Assembly (NCBI GenBank): GCA_964036665.1
Contig: OZ038532.1
Coordinates: 4,526,001 to 4,590,000 of the forward strand
From: Gordius sp. MW1
Taxonomy: Eukaryota; Nematomorpha; Gordioida; Gordea; Gordiidae
DNA length: 64,000 nt
Reading direction: 5' to 3'
Both the position numbers and the translations under genes were made by a program. The stretch's first letter is position 1; each line of letters opens with the position of its first letter. This document shows, piece after piece, positions 46,557-58,600 of this stretch. Below the pieces are notes generated by a model. The model had not been told where the DNA came from. It did not search any database and was given only the letters and a program-made list of their open reading frames with translations.

Positions 46557-49500
46557 ATGTCGTCCGAAAAATCCATAGAATTTTTTACTGAAAATCCGGT
46601 AGAAGAAAAATCTGTTGTTGACGATGGGAAAAAATCCAAAAATACAAGAGATAAATGGGACAATTATTTGGAATTTATATTGTCCACAATCGGTTATTCT
46701 GTGGGTTTTGGGAATGTATGGAGATTTCCCTACGTCGCTTACCAAAATGGAGGAGGTATTGAGCGAAATTCAAATTTTTAATAAGTCTAAATATAATTTT
46801 AAAATTGTTAATTTAGCTATAAGTGGTTATTATTCGAGTTTATTAACCTGTTTAAACGAGACCTTAAAACAAGTCTATTAATATAGTATATAGTAAAAGA
46901 AGCACATATTTATACATAAATTAAAAAAGTAAGATTTAAATAAAACTTAAATAAATTTTGTGCTCCATGTTAAAATATATTTAATGCGATTGGTTAAAAA
47001 GACTAACAATAATCTTAATCACAGAAACATTGACATGGGCGTAGCCAGCATGGGATTAGAGGGGGGTATTAGTGATCTAGGGAGGGGCAAAATAATCATT
47101 TTTAGAAATTTTAGCCATAAATTTTAAAAATTTCAACAAATTTTTGGATTTAGAGGAGCAGCTGCCCCTCCCTGCCCCCACCCCTGGTTACGCACATGAA
47201 CATAAATTCCGACTTTAATAAATGCTCATATTCTTTAATTTTGAATTTATCTCTATATATCTTGTTACAGCATGCGGCCTGTTAGTTTACGTAATATATT
47301 TTAAAAATTTCATATAGGTGCCTACCTGATCCCATACATTCTTACATTGGTGTTCGTGGGTAAACCACTTTATTTCTTGGAATTGGCTTTGGGTCAGTTC
47401 ACACAATTAGGACCATCTGGAGCTTTTAGACTTTGCCCTATTGCAGCAGGTAAAAGTAAATCTAACGTAATATAAATCATTTTAAAGCATAGATTATTAA
47501 AAGTGAAGGAGACATTTATATGCGTAGGTTTGTTTAAATTTCCCCCTTTCAACATTTTTATTGTATCGAAGAAACTCATAGCCGCCAATAATTTAAGAGA
47601 GCAAATGTTTGCTATGATTTAAAGAAATGTGTGTAATAACTTAGATTTTCCTCTTTCAGCTATGTTTTTTATATGTTTATTTTGAAAATTACTAGTCCTA
47701 AAAGTTATCATATGCCCAAGTGTAATGTTTAAAAGTTATCATATGTCTAATAAGTTTAACGTTTTCAATTTATAACCTTTTTATCATATTAGGAGTTGGT
47801 GCTGCTATGGTTGGAATTTCGGGCATAATCAGCGTTTACTACAATGTCTTGATGGCTTACACTTTGTACTTCACATTTGCGGCGTTTCAAAAAAAACTGC
47901 CATGGACCCATTGCAACAATGTACTAAACCCGCTAACTTAAAAAATATAATATGGGTTCTTTAACAAAGTTATATATTAAACTTTTCATTAAATATAATT
48001 GAGATGTAGCTTAACTTACATATAATTAATTAAGTGCTCGCTGTTAATAATTAACCAAATTCAATGTTTATTAATAAAAAGCTAAGTAAATTTGATTTTT
48101 AAGTTTAGTATTCTTTTTAGGTTTAAAATAAGCTAATTTGTAAACTAGAGACAAAGTTGATAACTATGCCTCGTAAGCAATTTATATAAAATTGGAGTTG
48201 GCCAAAATGTGAAAAAAATATATATCGATTTTATTTTACCAAATAGCCTCACAACACAAACCAATGCATTCAAACTACTAAGCTAAAGTTGAAAGCACCA
48301 CTAAGTTCGTTAGGAGAAAATTTGGCGCTAAACGCGTCTGAAATGGTTAATATGTTCAATACATCTACCTCTAACAATCAATCAATTTTTTCAAATAGTT
48401 CCTTAATCCGTGAAACTTTTTCAAATTTTACAACGTCCAATAGCACTCTTCCTGCCACAAATTTGTCCTTTAGAACGGCAAGCCAAGAATATTGGGAGTA
48501 ATTTATAACCTATTTTTATGACATTATTTCAATATTTTATAAATTTCATCAAATATAAAAGTTCTTTTTTGTAATTAAATTTTTTGTTAATTAAATTTTT
48601 ATTAAGGGCTTGTGATATAGCAAAAAATTAAAATATTAAATAGTGCCGCATAAAAATTGAAACGCGATATCTAAAAAATAGTAAAATATTGTATAAGATC
48701 ATTTTAATAAAAAAGGCCTTTCCTATAGACATTTATTTAATTACAAACAATAATGATTATAAGGATTATTTGAGGTGTTTTAAGAATAATTTCGACCTAC
48801 AGTTATATAGAACTTTAATAGTAAATTTTATGTAAACTTGAAGTTTAGCCGTGCTGAATAGAAGTTCAGGGATTGAGAACATTGGCGGAATCAAATGGGA
48901 TTTAGCCTTAACCTTACTACTATCCTGGATAATCACTTATGGATGTCTATGCAGAGGCGTGAAATCGGCTGGAAAAGTAGATTTTTAACACTTTTTTCGA
49001 ACAAGTTTGTAAAAATTGAATAAAAATTTATTTTTACACAATGAAAATTTCCATGCTATTTTATGCATCAGGTAATTTATATCACGGTGACTCTGCCTTA
49101 CATTCTCCTATTCATACTCATGATTAGAGGAGTAACTCTCGAAGGAGCTTCCTTAGGGCTACGATACCTATTTACACCTCAATGGAATAAACTTTTCGAC
49201 GTTACGGTATCTAACCTATTGCATAAAATATAAAAATTGTGCAATATTAATATTAAAATTTGCTTAAACCGACCAATAAAATTATAAACATTAGGTATGG
49301 AGGGCGGCTTGTTCTCAAATGTTTTTCTCGTTGAGCGTTACATTGGGTGGTGTCATAACATTTTCGAGCTTTAACAGCTTTCGCAACGATTGCTACCGAG
49401 ACAGCCTAATTATTAGCGTGATGGACACTTTTACTAGTTTGCTGTCGGGCATAGTGATCTTTTCTGTGCTCGGTTACATGTCTTTTACTTCCAACATCCC

Positions 49501-52273
49501 CCTGGACGAAGTCGCCAAATCATCTGGTTACTATTGATAATAGCCATAATTGAATAAGAAGCGTTTTTTAATCTATAAATAGGTGCATTTAGTAGCCAAA
49601 TAAGAGAAGTTATAACATTTTTAATATAACGATAACGCAACTTGTATGCAGATGCACTCATAGAGCTTTGCTGCCCTCTATATAATGACAAGATAATAGT
49701 TATGGCTCTCTTGCAACCCAAAAGATATTCCTCACATGATAAAAGAGACCCATTAGTTTCTCTTATAAAAACATACAACATATAAAACAAAATGGTTCAT
49801 ATATTAAAATAAACTAGTCTAATAAAAAAGCATCGAGATGGCCTACAAAAGTGGCAATTGTATCTTGATTGTGATGTCAACTATAAACTATAAAGACTTG
49901 GTGACAAAGTTGATATATTTTTATATTCATTCCACTCTCTTTAAAAATAAATAAAGTGAACCTATAACCAAGACCTACTTTTTTAATGAGCTACTTTTTG
50001 AAGTTTGTCAAAAAAACACCTCAAAATCCCTATTATTATATTTGTTGTATTTTAGGCGTATAACAATAACTAAATGATTATAATATAAATTTCGTATATA
50101 TTGGGTAAGGTTGCGTGATAATGGGGTGATACGCGTGATGGTGGGATGATACAAAATTAGGATAGATGGGGTGATATGCAAAAGTAATAATTAAGTCCTT
50201 GAATAGGACTAGGCAATTTATTAAGCTTTTCCACTAGTCAGTTTACCGCGCAGTGATACCTAAGTGGCCTGGTGCTATATTAGCGTAGATACGGTGATAT
50301 GCAAAAGTAAAAATTAAGTCTTTGAAAAGTGATAATAACCTAAGGGGCCTGGTGCTATAACAATATTCTTTTTGTTTGGCTGATGGTGTTCATAAGAAAT
50401 ACTAATAAAATATAACGTTATCGATAGGACCCGGGTTAGTGTTCATAGTGTATCCAGAAGCCTTGTCGGGATTGCCAGTTCCGCAATTGTGGTCCGTGAT
50501 TTTTTTCTTAACACTTTACAGCCTGGGGCTAGATAGTATAGTAGCTGCTATTGAGGTGGTTTTGTGTGCGCTCCATGATACATTCCCCAAAGTATTCCCG
50601 TGGAAATACAAATCTTATCTCTGCTTAGCCGTTTGCTGCATCTTTTATCTCATAGGGCTCGTTTTCGTTACCGAGGTAATAGTTACAAGCAAAAGCACAT
50701 ACCTTTATGTACTCTTCCTTCGCGATAAAAATATTTGCGAAAATTAAATTAGTTATCAAAATTTTTTCAAATTTACACATTTATTTCATTGCCTTCGCTT
50801 ACAAAATAACCGATTAGTCTTTTAATCACTTTTAACTTGTTTAAACTAACCATACGGTTAGTTATATGATTATAAATAGAACGATTGTTTTAATTACACA
50901 TGTAGCAGAATTATATTTATATAGTGATTTTAAATAGTTTAAATATTTGTTCTTTCAAATTTAATTAGTATTGACTTGATGATACGCTTTGCAATTAATA
51001 CTATAATTTTGAAACTTATTATGTATTTTTTAATTTTATATATGATGAGTCTAAAATAGCAAAAGTTATCTTACTATTGTTCTTTCTATATTTGCTTGAT
51101 TTTAATCTAATTTTTCAACCTGCAATATAAGAGATATACTTAGCATTGAAATAATAAAAAAATCATTAGCAAATTATAAATAATTTCGAATTAGTTTGTA
51201 TTATTGCGTTTTAAATAACATATTACCATAACGACAGGGTGGGTTCTACGTATTGGATATCGTTAATTTTTACGTTGCCGAGTCTAGTTTGATTATAGTG
51301 GGCCTATCCGAGGTTATAGCTATCACATGGATTTATGGTTAGTAAAATGAACTTTTGCAAAATTATACATTCTATAGAGCGTTAAAAGTAAAATTATTGT
51401 CAAATAATAGTTTATATCTGTCTTATGATATTAACAATATTTGGCTAAATTATCTCTTTTTAGGTTACAAAAACTTTATAAAAGACATAGAGATGATGAT
51501 TGGCAAAAAGTTGCCCTCGAGGTGGTATTGGATATTTACATGGGTCATTTTAACTCCTTTACTACTCAGTGTAAGCACAGAAATTTTGCTCATTTTATCA
51601 AAATCAATCAACAAATTTTCATAACTTATCTATATCATTGATGTTATCGGCAATCGGTTATATAAAAAAAGTTTACTATCTGGCTTTCCAAATATGAAAA
51701 ATCCTAAAAACTTTACAATTAAATACTCGATAGCCATCAGCATGGTATTTTAATCACGAATTCCCCATATAAAATCTTTAACAAAAATTAATTTTTCTTT
51801 TATTATTTTTCTGGGTATTTAGTCAATTTACATTTACGCCATTTATGACGTGGCGGCCAATAAATCGGTGCCCAAAAATGGGAATATCCCATATCCTAAT
51901 TGGGTTCAAGCCATGGGTTGGACCCTAACCGTTTTAACCGCGGGCATGATACCTCTAATTGCGATTTATAGATTTTTCGCGGCTCCTGGGTCAACCTTTA
52001 TCGCAGTAAAATCAATTTTTCCCTAATTTATTTTTACTAACTTTCATTCTCCAAAATTTTTCGCTAAGTTATCATGAAAATGTTTAAGTTTATTTAGGTT
52101 TTTAAGTTAACGTTTGGCTGTTTTGTTAGAAATGGAAGGCTGCCATAAAACCGAAACAATCATTCGGTGACCCGGATTTGGCTAATGCCTCTAATTCCAG
52201 CATGGATTCGATAACGGAGAAAAAACTTCAAAATCTTAAAGATTATCACCTGGAGGAAGTTTCAAAATGCTGA
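46557..52273 (+). CDS. SLC6 sodium-coupled transporter (amino-acid type)
   Basis: Twelve exons give 663 aa: 46557-46755, 47318-47449, 47793-47920, 48247-48497, 48844-48976, 49072-49206, 49295-49526, 50428-50675, 51238-51337, 51464-51570, 51833-52015, 52130-52273. All phases fit. It is a plasma-membrane Na+/Cl--dependent symporter with 12 membrane segments. The TM1 signature is [14 protein letters not shown] with NGGGAYLIPY; TM2 has LELALGQF; the second external loop keeps the Cys pair as CNNPHNTNQC; TM6 has [12 protein letters not shown]; then [17 protein letters not shown] and GGFYVLDI. At the position of the monoamine-binding Asp there is Gly (VGFGN), as in amino-acid carriers, so a biogenic-amine substrate is unlikely. 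The second loop is long, with seven N-glycosylation sequons. The exact substrate is unknown. It converges with nompC. Confidence 0.93.
47034..47198 (+). mobile_element. MITE in SLC6 intron 1
   Basis: Starts catgggcgtagccag and ends ctggttacgcacatg. The flanks aacattga and aacataaa match at 6 of 8 positions, a decayed target duplication. Same family as 56377-56530. Confidence 0.65.
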
Positions 52274-52419
52274 AACCTAGTCATATATAAATTGCAAAAT
52301 AATCAATTTTTAAATGTAGTTTACGTTTGATATAGAATCTCTTTGAAACTTTATTTATATTAGGATCTTTTAAATTTGCCTTTAATCATGGCAAATATCT
52401 ATATTATTTAATTGGATTG

Positions 52420-52425
52420 AATAAA
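52420..52425 (+). promoter_or_regulatory. SLC6 polyadenylation signal
   Basis: AATAAA, 146 bp after the SLC6 stop. Confidence 0.5.
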
Positions 52426-52576
52426 GTTTATTTAGCCAAATTGTTTCCAGTTGACTCTGCATTTCGCAAGAAAAACATTCTAGGTTTTGAAACTATCCAG
52501 AATCCATGTTAAAAACCGCGGATTGTTCACCTTTGAGCGATTTAGACCAAAATAGTTATTTTACCTTATATATCAA

Positions 52577-52582
52577 TTTATT
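52577..52582 (-). promoter_or_regulatory. nompC polyadenylation signal
   Basis: AATAAA on the minus strand, 114 bp after the nompC stop, facing the signal of the SLC6 gene 151 bp away. Confidence 0.5.
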
Positions 52583-52696
52583 ATAAAAAAACGATAAAAA
52601 ACAAAACCATTTTTTTTTAAATTAAAAAATTCTTTGTTAGGTGAAATATAAATATGAGTCATAAAAAACTGAACGAATAAGCTAACATGGATTAGT

Positions 52697-55600
52697 TTAA
52701 AGTGGTTTTTGGACATTTCTAGACGAATTTTCAGGGTTTTCAATATCATTCAAGCTTTTCAACAAATTCAAAGTCTCCGCTATTCTATAGGTTTTGCGTT
52801 GTTTAGCTACTGGTTCTTCGTATTGAAGTTTGTCCTGATTTTTATCTACGTCAATTCCCTGTAAAATATTCATTATTTGTCAACGTATGTTAATTATAAC
52901 GCAAAAAGGAGAAAGATTTTAACCAAATTCCATGGGCGTAGCCAGGTTTTGGATTAGGGGGAGGGGGTAAAATGTATAAAAGTTTAATTAGAGGGGGCAA
53001 AACATAAAATTTTTTATTTTTCAAAGTTTTTGCATTAAAGAATATCTGTCTGTACTACTGACTCGTCTTTCGAATTTAACTTAAAACTTAGCAGTTTAGT
53101 TACGAATATAAACTGTTCAAAACATGTGTGTAAGTTACCTGCATTTTTAAATATTTGTTGCCTACTACGCTCCAATTTACCACATCTTTTAAGCTTTTGG
53201 TCAAGTTCGGATCACGTCTTAAATAGGCCAAAGGATCGGGAGTCACCTTTATAATTGCAAAAGACAATTATTAATAATAATTAAAATTTATAGCCTGAAC
53301 TTAAAAATTGCAAATTATATGTTTATAAACTAAAACGAATTAAACAAAAATCAAATTAGCGTTTGGCTTTTAATTAAATTTTTTAGTCTTTTTAAAATGT
53401 CACAACGAGTTTGGCATGTCAATGAGGGGGGCAGGCACAAAACTGTAAGGTGAGCTTAAAAGAAGCCCATCTTAAACTTGAAAGATTATGCTACTTAAGT
53501 TATATTCACTCGCATATTTTGTGAGGGTTCTTTTTTTTAAGACTGGATTTAAATTTTACAGCCTATTAAATGAGTCTCAGTTCAAGAAATTAACTTTTTT
53601 CAGCTACATTAATATACCTTGGATTTTTGGCGAACAAATCCGGTCATTAATTGAGCTGAAGAATCTGCCAATGCTTGAAGGGATCGCGTACTAGTCGATT
53701 TATTTTCCATCCGTTCTTCTTCATTCAAAATTTCCTCTTTTCTCATCGAAAATATTTTTGCTGTACACGTAAATATAAATAAATTTAATTCTAATAAATT
53801 GTATAACTATTAAATTTCTTTAAGAAATTCAAACAATAATTAACTTAAATTTGTTAAATATTTTAAGATTGAAAATAACTTAGTGAACATTAGACAAATT
53901 ATTTAACTATCTTGTCAATCCTCATTTCCCAAACATTTTATATATATCGTAATCATTAATAAATTTTCTCTTCATTCGTAAATATCATTTAAATCGCTTA
54001 TGCGGTAAATCTGAAATTGCTTTTACTTCCATATATTTGGAATAAGTTAAAATATGTCCACAACTTGGTAAATATATTAATCGGAGAGGGAGCTGGAGGC
54101 TGTCTTTCCATGTTAATAATTAACTGCGCTCTACCAAATTTCCATTCTAGATCGGAATCTGCCTAAAAATATATTTTATTTGTCAAAAATAAATTAAGCA
54201 AATACAAACTTAATTTTTCTAGAAATTTTATAAGATATAAACCTGAATTCTTTGGTACGTGTCACTCATCATGGCGATTAAGAGATTTATGAGAACAATG
54301 AAGGTGACCATTAAATAAACGCCAAATACGATTTTAACCCAATATATACTATATTCGGGAACTTGGTTCAGGGTAGGCAACATGTCCGGTGATACCAGGC
54401 CAAACAATGCGAAGAATAACATTTCGAAACTTTCAATGGGATTAAGAAAAACTTTGCCATATATTTCTAAAAAATAATAAAAAACAAATCAAAAGCAAGA
54501 AATAAATATCTAACTAGGTTTTTTTAATAAATAATTAGTTTTATTTCTATAATATAAATATAAAAATTATTTTAAAAAATGTACTAAAAAGCGAGAACTT
54601 ATACCTTCCCCTATGGCATTTGTTCTCTTAGTCAATGGCATCATAGGCAAATAAATTGTGGTGAAACTGAATGAAAATCCCGCCAGAAATAGGAACAAAA
54701 CTACTAGAAATCGTCCCATATCCTTCATCAATTCACGAATGATTATAGCCCATGGTCCAAATAAGTTGTCAAAACTATATAAATTTAGCGACTTTATTAA
54801 AAATAGGTACATATTATTCAAAGTTTTTAATTAAAAGTGCCATGTTTTTTTGTCAATCATCTTATTCAAATAAATAAAGAGGAGAAAAGTAACAAATTTA
54901 ATGATAGAGATTTAATTAAAAAATTGAAAAATAAATCAAAAACTCAGAAAAATGAAAAATCATCTTATTTTGATTAAAAAACAAGTCATAGCGGCAAAAT
55001 AAGTTGGCACTTAATGGAAAAATTGACAATACATTCGTCCTCTTAAAATAAATTATGATAAAATCGATTTCGTGGACTTAGGCAAAAAGGATTATAGGCT
55101 CATCTTGATTTAAGGTCTGAATAATGCAAACTGACTGCAATATAATAATTTGGATAGGGTAGCCGATGGTCCCTGTTTGTACTAGTGTTGCAATAGTCGA
55201 CCATTGGTTCAACCAAGACTAACGCTCGACCACGCAAAAACAGACCAAACTCTCTGGTTTGTTTTTCAATTTACAACTAAGCCTATTGACTAACACCTGA
55301 GAAAAATTAAACAAAATCCAAGTAGTTTGTACCTGAGAAATTCAAGAAATTGAACAAGCGCCATGACGAGTGCGATGGCGAAGAATTGATTTCTAGTGTA
55401 TAAAACTATCAAGCGGTTTCGGCCCCGGAAAAAAGCTGCCAATATGTGAATCATTATAGCCGCGGCACAGACTATCAATATCAGCACCTTTATCCAGCCT
55501 GGGGGACAATGCATCATTTTGAAAATGATTAATCTCAAAAGTTTGTGAAAAATAAAGGATGTATTTTTGTCATTTATATTTACCGAGCCCTCTAGGTTTT

Positions 55601-58600
55601 GCGCGAGCCGAAACCTCTTGTAAACAATTGCCTATAATCCAAGCCAACAATATCCATTCATTCCAATGAGGCACAAGGGATATCGATTCGTATACGGGGT
55701 ATATCGGCAGGGCAGTCGAAATGATAAGTAGTAGAATGAAGAAAGTATGCGAACCGAGGTAGCATATAAACTATTAAAAAGTGTTTTTAAATTTTTATTT
55801 GCAAATTACAAAAGATTTATTACTGAGAAATTAAAATTTTTATTATTAAAATTTTTTATTACTAATTATAGTAATTGTTATATATATTGTATAGGCTATA
55901 GCTTTTTGTTATTAATCATGGTATCCCGTATAATAAACTCCATTTACACATTGAAATAATTTGTAAAGAAATTTAATAGTTGATAGTTTTGATATATTCA
56001 AGAAAGTGATAAGGATATTAATTATATTTTAAATTTTATGTCATACCTTAATTATCGGGTTATGATTGTATCTATAGCAGGAGGGCAGACTTAATGCTAC
56101 CCAAAGCGGAGGAAACAAGAGCATAATGATAAAAAGACCGATAAATCTATAAGTTTGCCAATGTCTCAGGCTACCAACCCACACCTGAGATAGCCATATT
56201 TGAACAGAAGGATGAGATACCACAGTTTTTAGATCGTTTTGTATCAGAACATCTATAAATTGCTTCATTCCTGTGTGATCAGATGCTCTAAGAATGGAAT
56301 TAGCTCCAATAGCTAAATAGTAATACATATATCATAATGATTGTAACTTAAAAAAGGTTTCAAAAATACCACTATACATGGGCGTAGCCAGGAACGGAGA
56401 GGGGAATTATGATTTAGGAAGGGGCAAACAATTCTTTGAAATATTAGCCATAATTATATAATATTGTAAAGAATTTATGGATTTATAGGGGGCAGCCGCT
56501 CCTACTTGCCTCCCCCTGGACACGCCCATGCCACTATAGATTAAAATATAGTAAGACCTGCTGTCTGTCCTTCTGTGACCGCTATTGACATCAACTCGTA
56601 TGCCATGTCCTCACAATATTTAGCTGCTTGCATAAGTTCTTTAGATCGTTCCTTTTCCCTATTGGCGGCCTCGGTGAATTTTCTCGACAAAAGCACAGCA
56701 ACCTCTATAGGCACGGGTGAGGCTAATATATATTCCTCGATGTTTTTATTATCGTTCAGTCTCCCACATAACATCATATCAAAAACAAATTCACGATCTT
56801 CAAGTATGAGTGGGTACACAGGATGCTCTTTACCAACTAAGAAGGTAAACACTTCGAAGTGGTTGTTTGCCAGAGCAAGATTTAAAGGTATTTTTCCTTG
56901 GTCACTTGCTACTAATGGGGACGCGTTGCTAAGTATGAGTCTACGAACGACGTTAAGATATCCCGAATTGGCAGCGTAATGTAACGGTGTCCAATTATTC
57001 TAACAGAAAAGGTCGAGTGAAGTAACTCAAGTTATAAATCTTGTTTCTAATTTTAAGTTAGCACGAAACTTACAACGAGTGCAAAAAATTACCTTATCAA
57101 TGGCATCGACTTCCGCGCCTTGGCTTATAAGCAATGACACCATATCGTATTGCCCCTTGGAAGCTGCCACGTGTAAGGCTGAGCGACCTTTTTTGTCTCT
57201 GATGTTTAATTGATCAGAGGACTTTGACAAAAGTATACTGGCCACACTAGTATGCCCACCGATGGCAGCTAAGTGTAAGGGAATGTAGCCATGTAGAATT
57301 GTAGGGGTATCTACTTTGACCCCTTTTGAATTGAGTAGTAATCGAACCACGTTTTCATGTCCGTATTCCGCTGCGAAATGGAGTGGCGTCAGACCAAACT
57401 AATATATACAAGAGACTATTGGTATATCACTTTAGTCTTTTGCCTTAAATGATTTAAATAAATTACTTATCTATGATACTAAACTTTGTTTTTAGCTAAC
57501 ACCAAAATAAATATTCATAAATCTTCATTTAAAAGTGTAGAAACTTTAAAAAATCATTAAATATTAATACATTTATGATTATAGTATTTTATGTCAAAGG
57601 CAGTTAAATTTAAAACATCAATATGAAGAATACATCCGTTTTTTCAATTGTAGTTGATTTATTGTTCCTTGCTATTTCAGGCGTCAATTCAGATTTTATA
57701 GTTGCTGGAACCCTTTCAAGCATGTCACGCACAAAATCCACATTTCCATATTTCGCTGCCACATGTAATGGATTTAAACCCGTTTTAGAACTCACTATAG
57801 TAAGTAATGATGGGGAATTTGCAGTTATAGTCTTATAAACTTGCGTGTGGCCGAAACGTGCAGCTAAATGCAAGGCCGTAAAACCTTCCTAAATATTAAT
57901 TGAACATATTATATCGACAAAAGAAAACTTTCTAATTAATGGACAATGATAATCTAATAATTTATATTCATTGTATAGAATATTAAGCAAAATACTCTGT
58001 CTTCTTCTTTAGGAGATGCACCAGCTTCTATTAATAGTTCAACTATCGCTACGTGGCCACCCTTCGCAGCTAAATGTAGAGGAGTGGCATCATCTTCCTT
58101 TATACACAAACGAAAAATACAGATTTAACAAGTTCTTTAAAATAGTTTTTAAATAACATTTGAACTATTATTTAGACTAACCTTGTTTCGGTAACTTGTC
58201 ACAACTTTTAAATCAAATTTCATCAACTCCTTGATGACTTCTATGCTTCCCTTGGCAGCGGCTATGTGAGCGCACGTGTTGCCTGCCTATGTTTAAAAAG
58301 CTTTAAAATATAGATATCTAACTGATTAATAATAACAAAATAATATTTTACAAAACATGCCTTACCTCATCCTATGAGGCATTAATAAAAATAATATATA
58401 AAAAAATATAAATTTTGCAGAATATTATTCCAAATGTTTTATCATAATAAAAAATCATAAACTACACAAGTTAGTATCCCTTATATATATGCTATATTGT
58501 CTGCCATTTCTAAATGCAACATGTTAAGGGATTTATATATATGGGATAGCCTGTCTGTGTAGTTTATGTACAAAGATATGAACGTAATACGCCTCGTTTT

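Noticed and set aside
57623..57838. Plus-strand ORFs opposite nompC exons, such as this one and 56575-56979
   Set aside because: They are antisense shadows of nompC exons 19 and 21.
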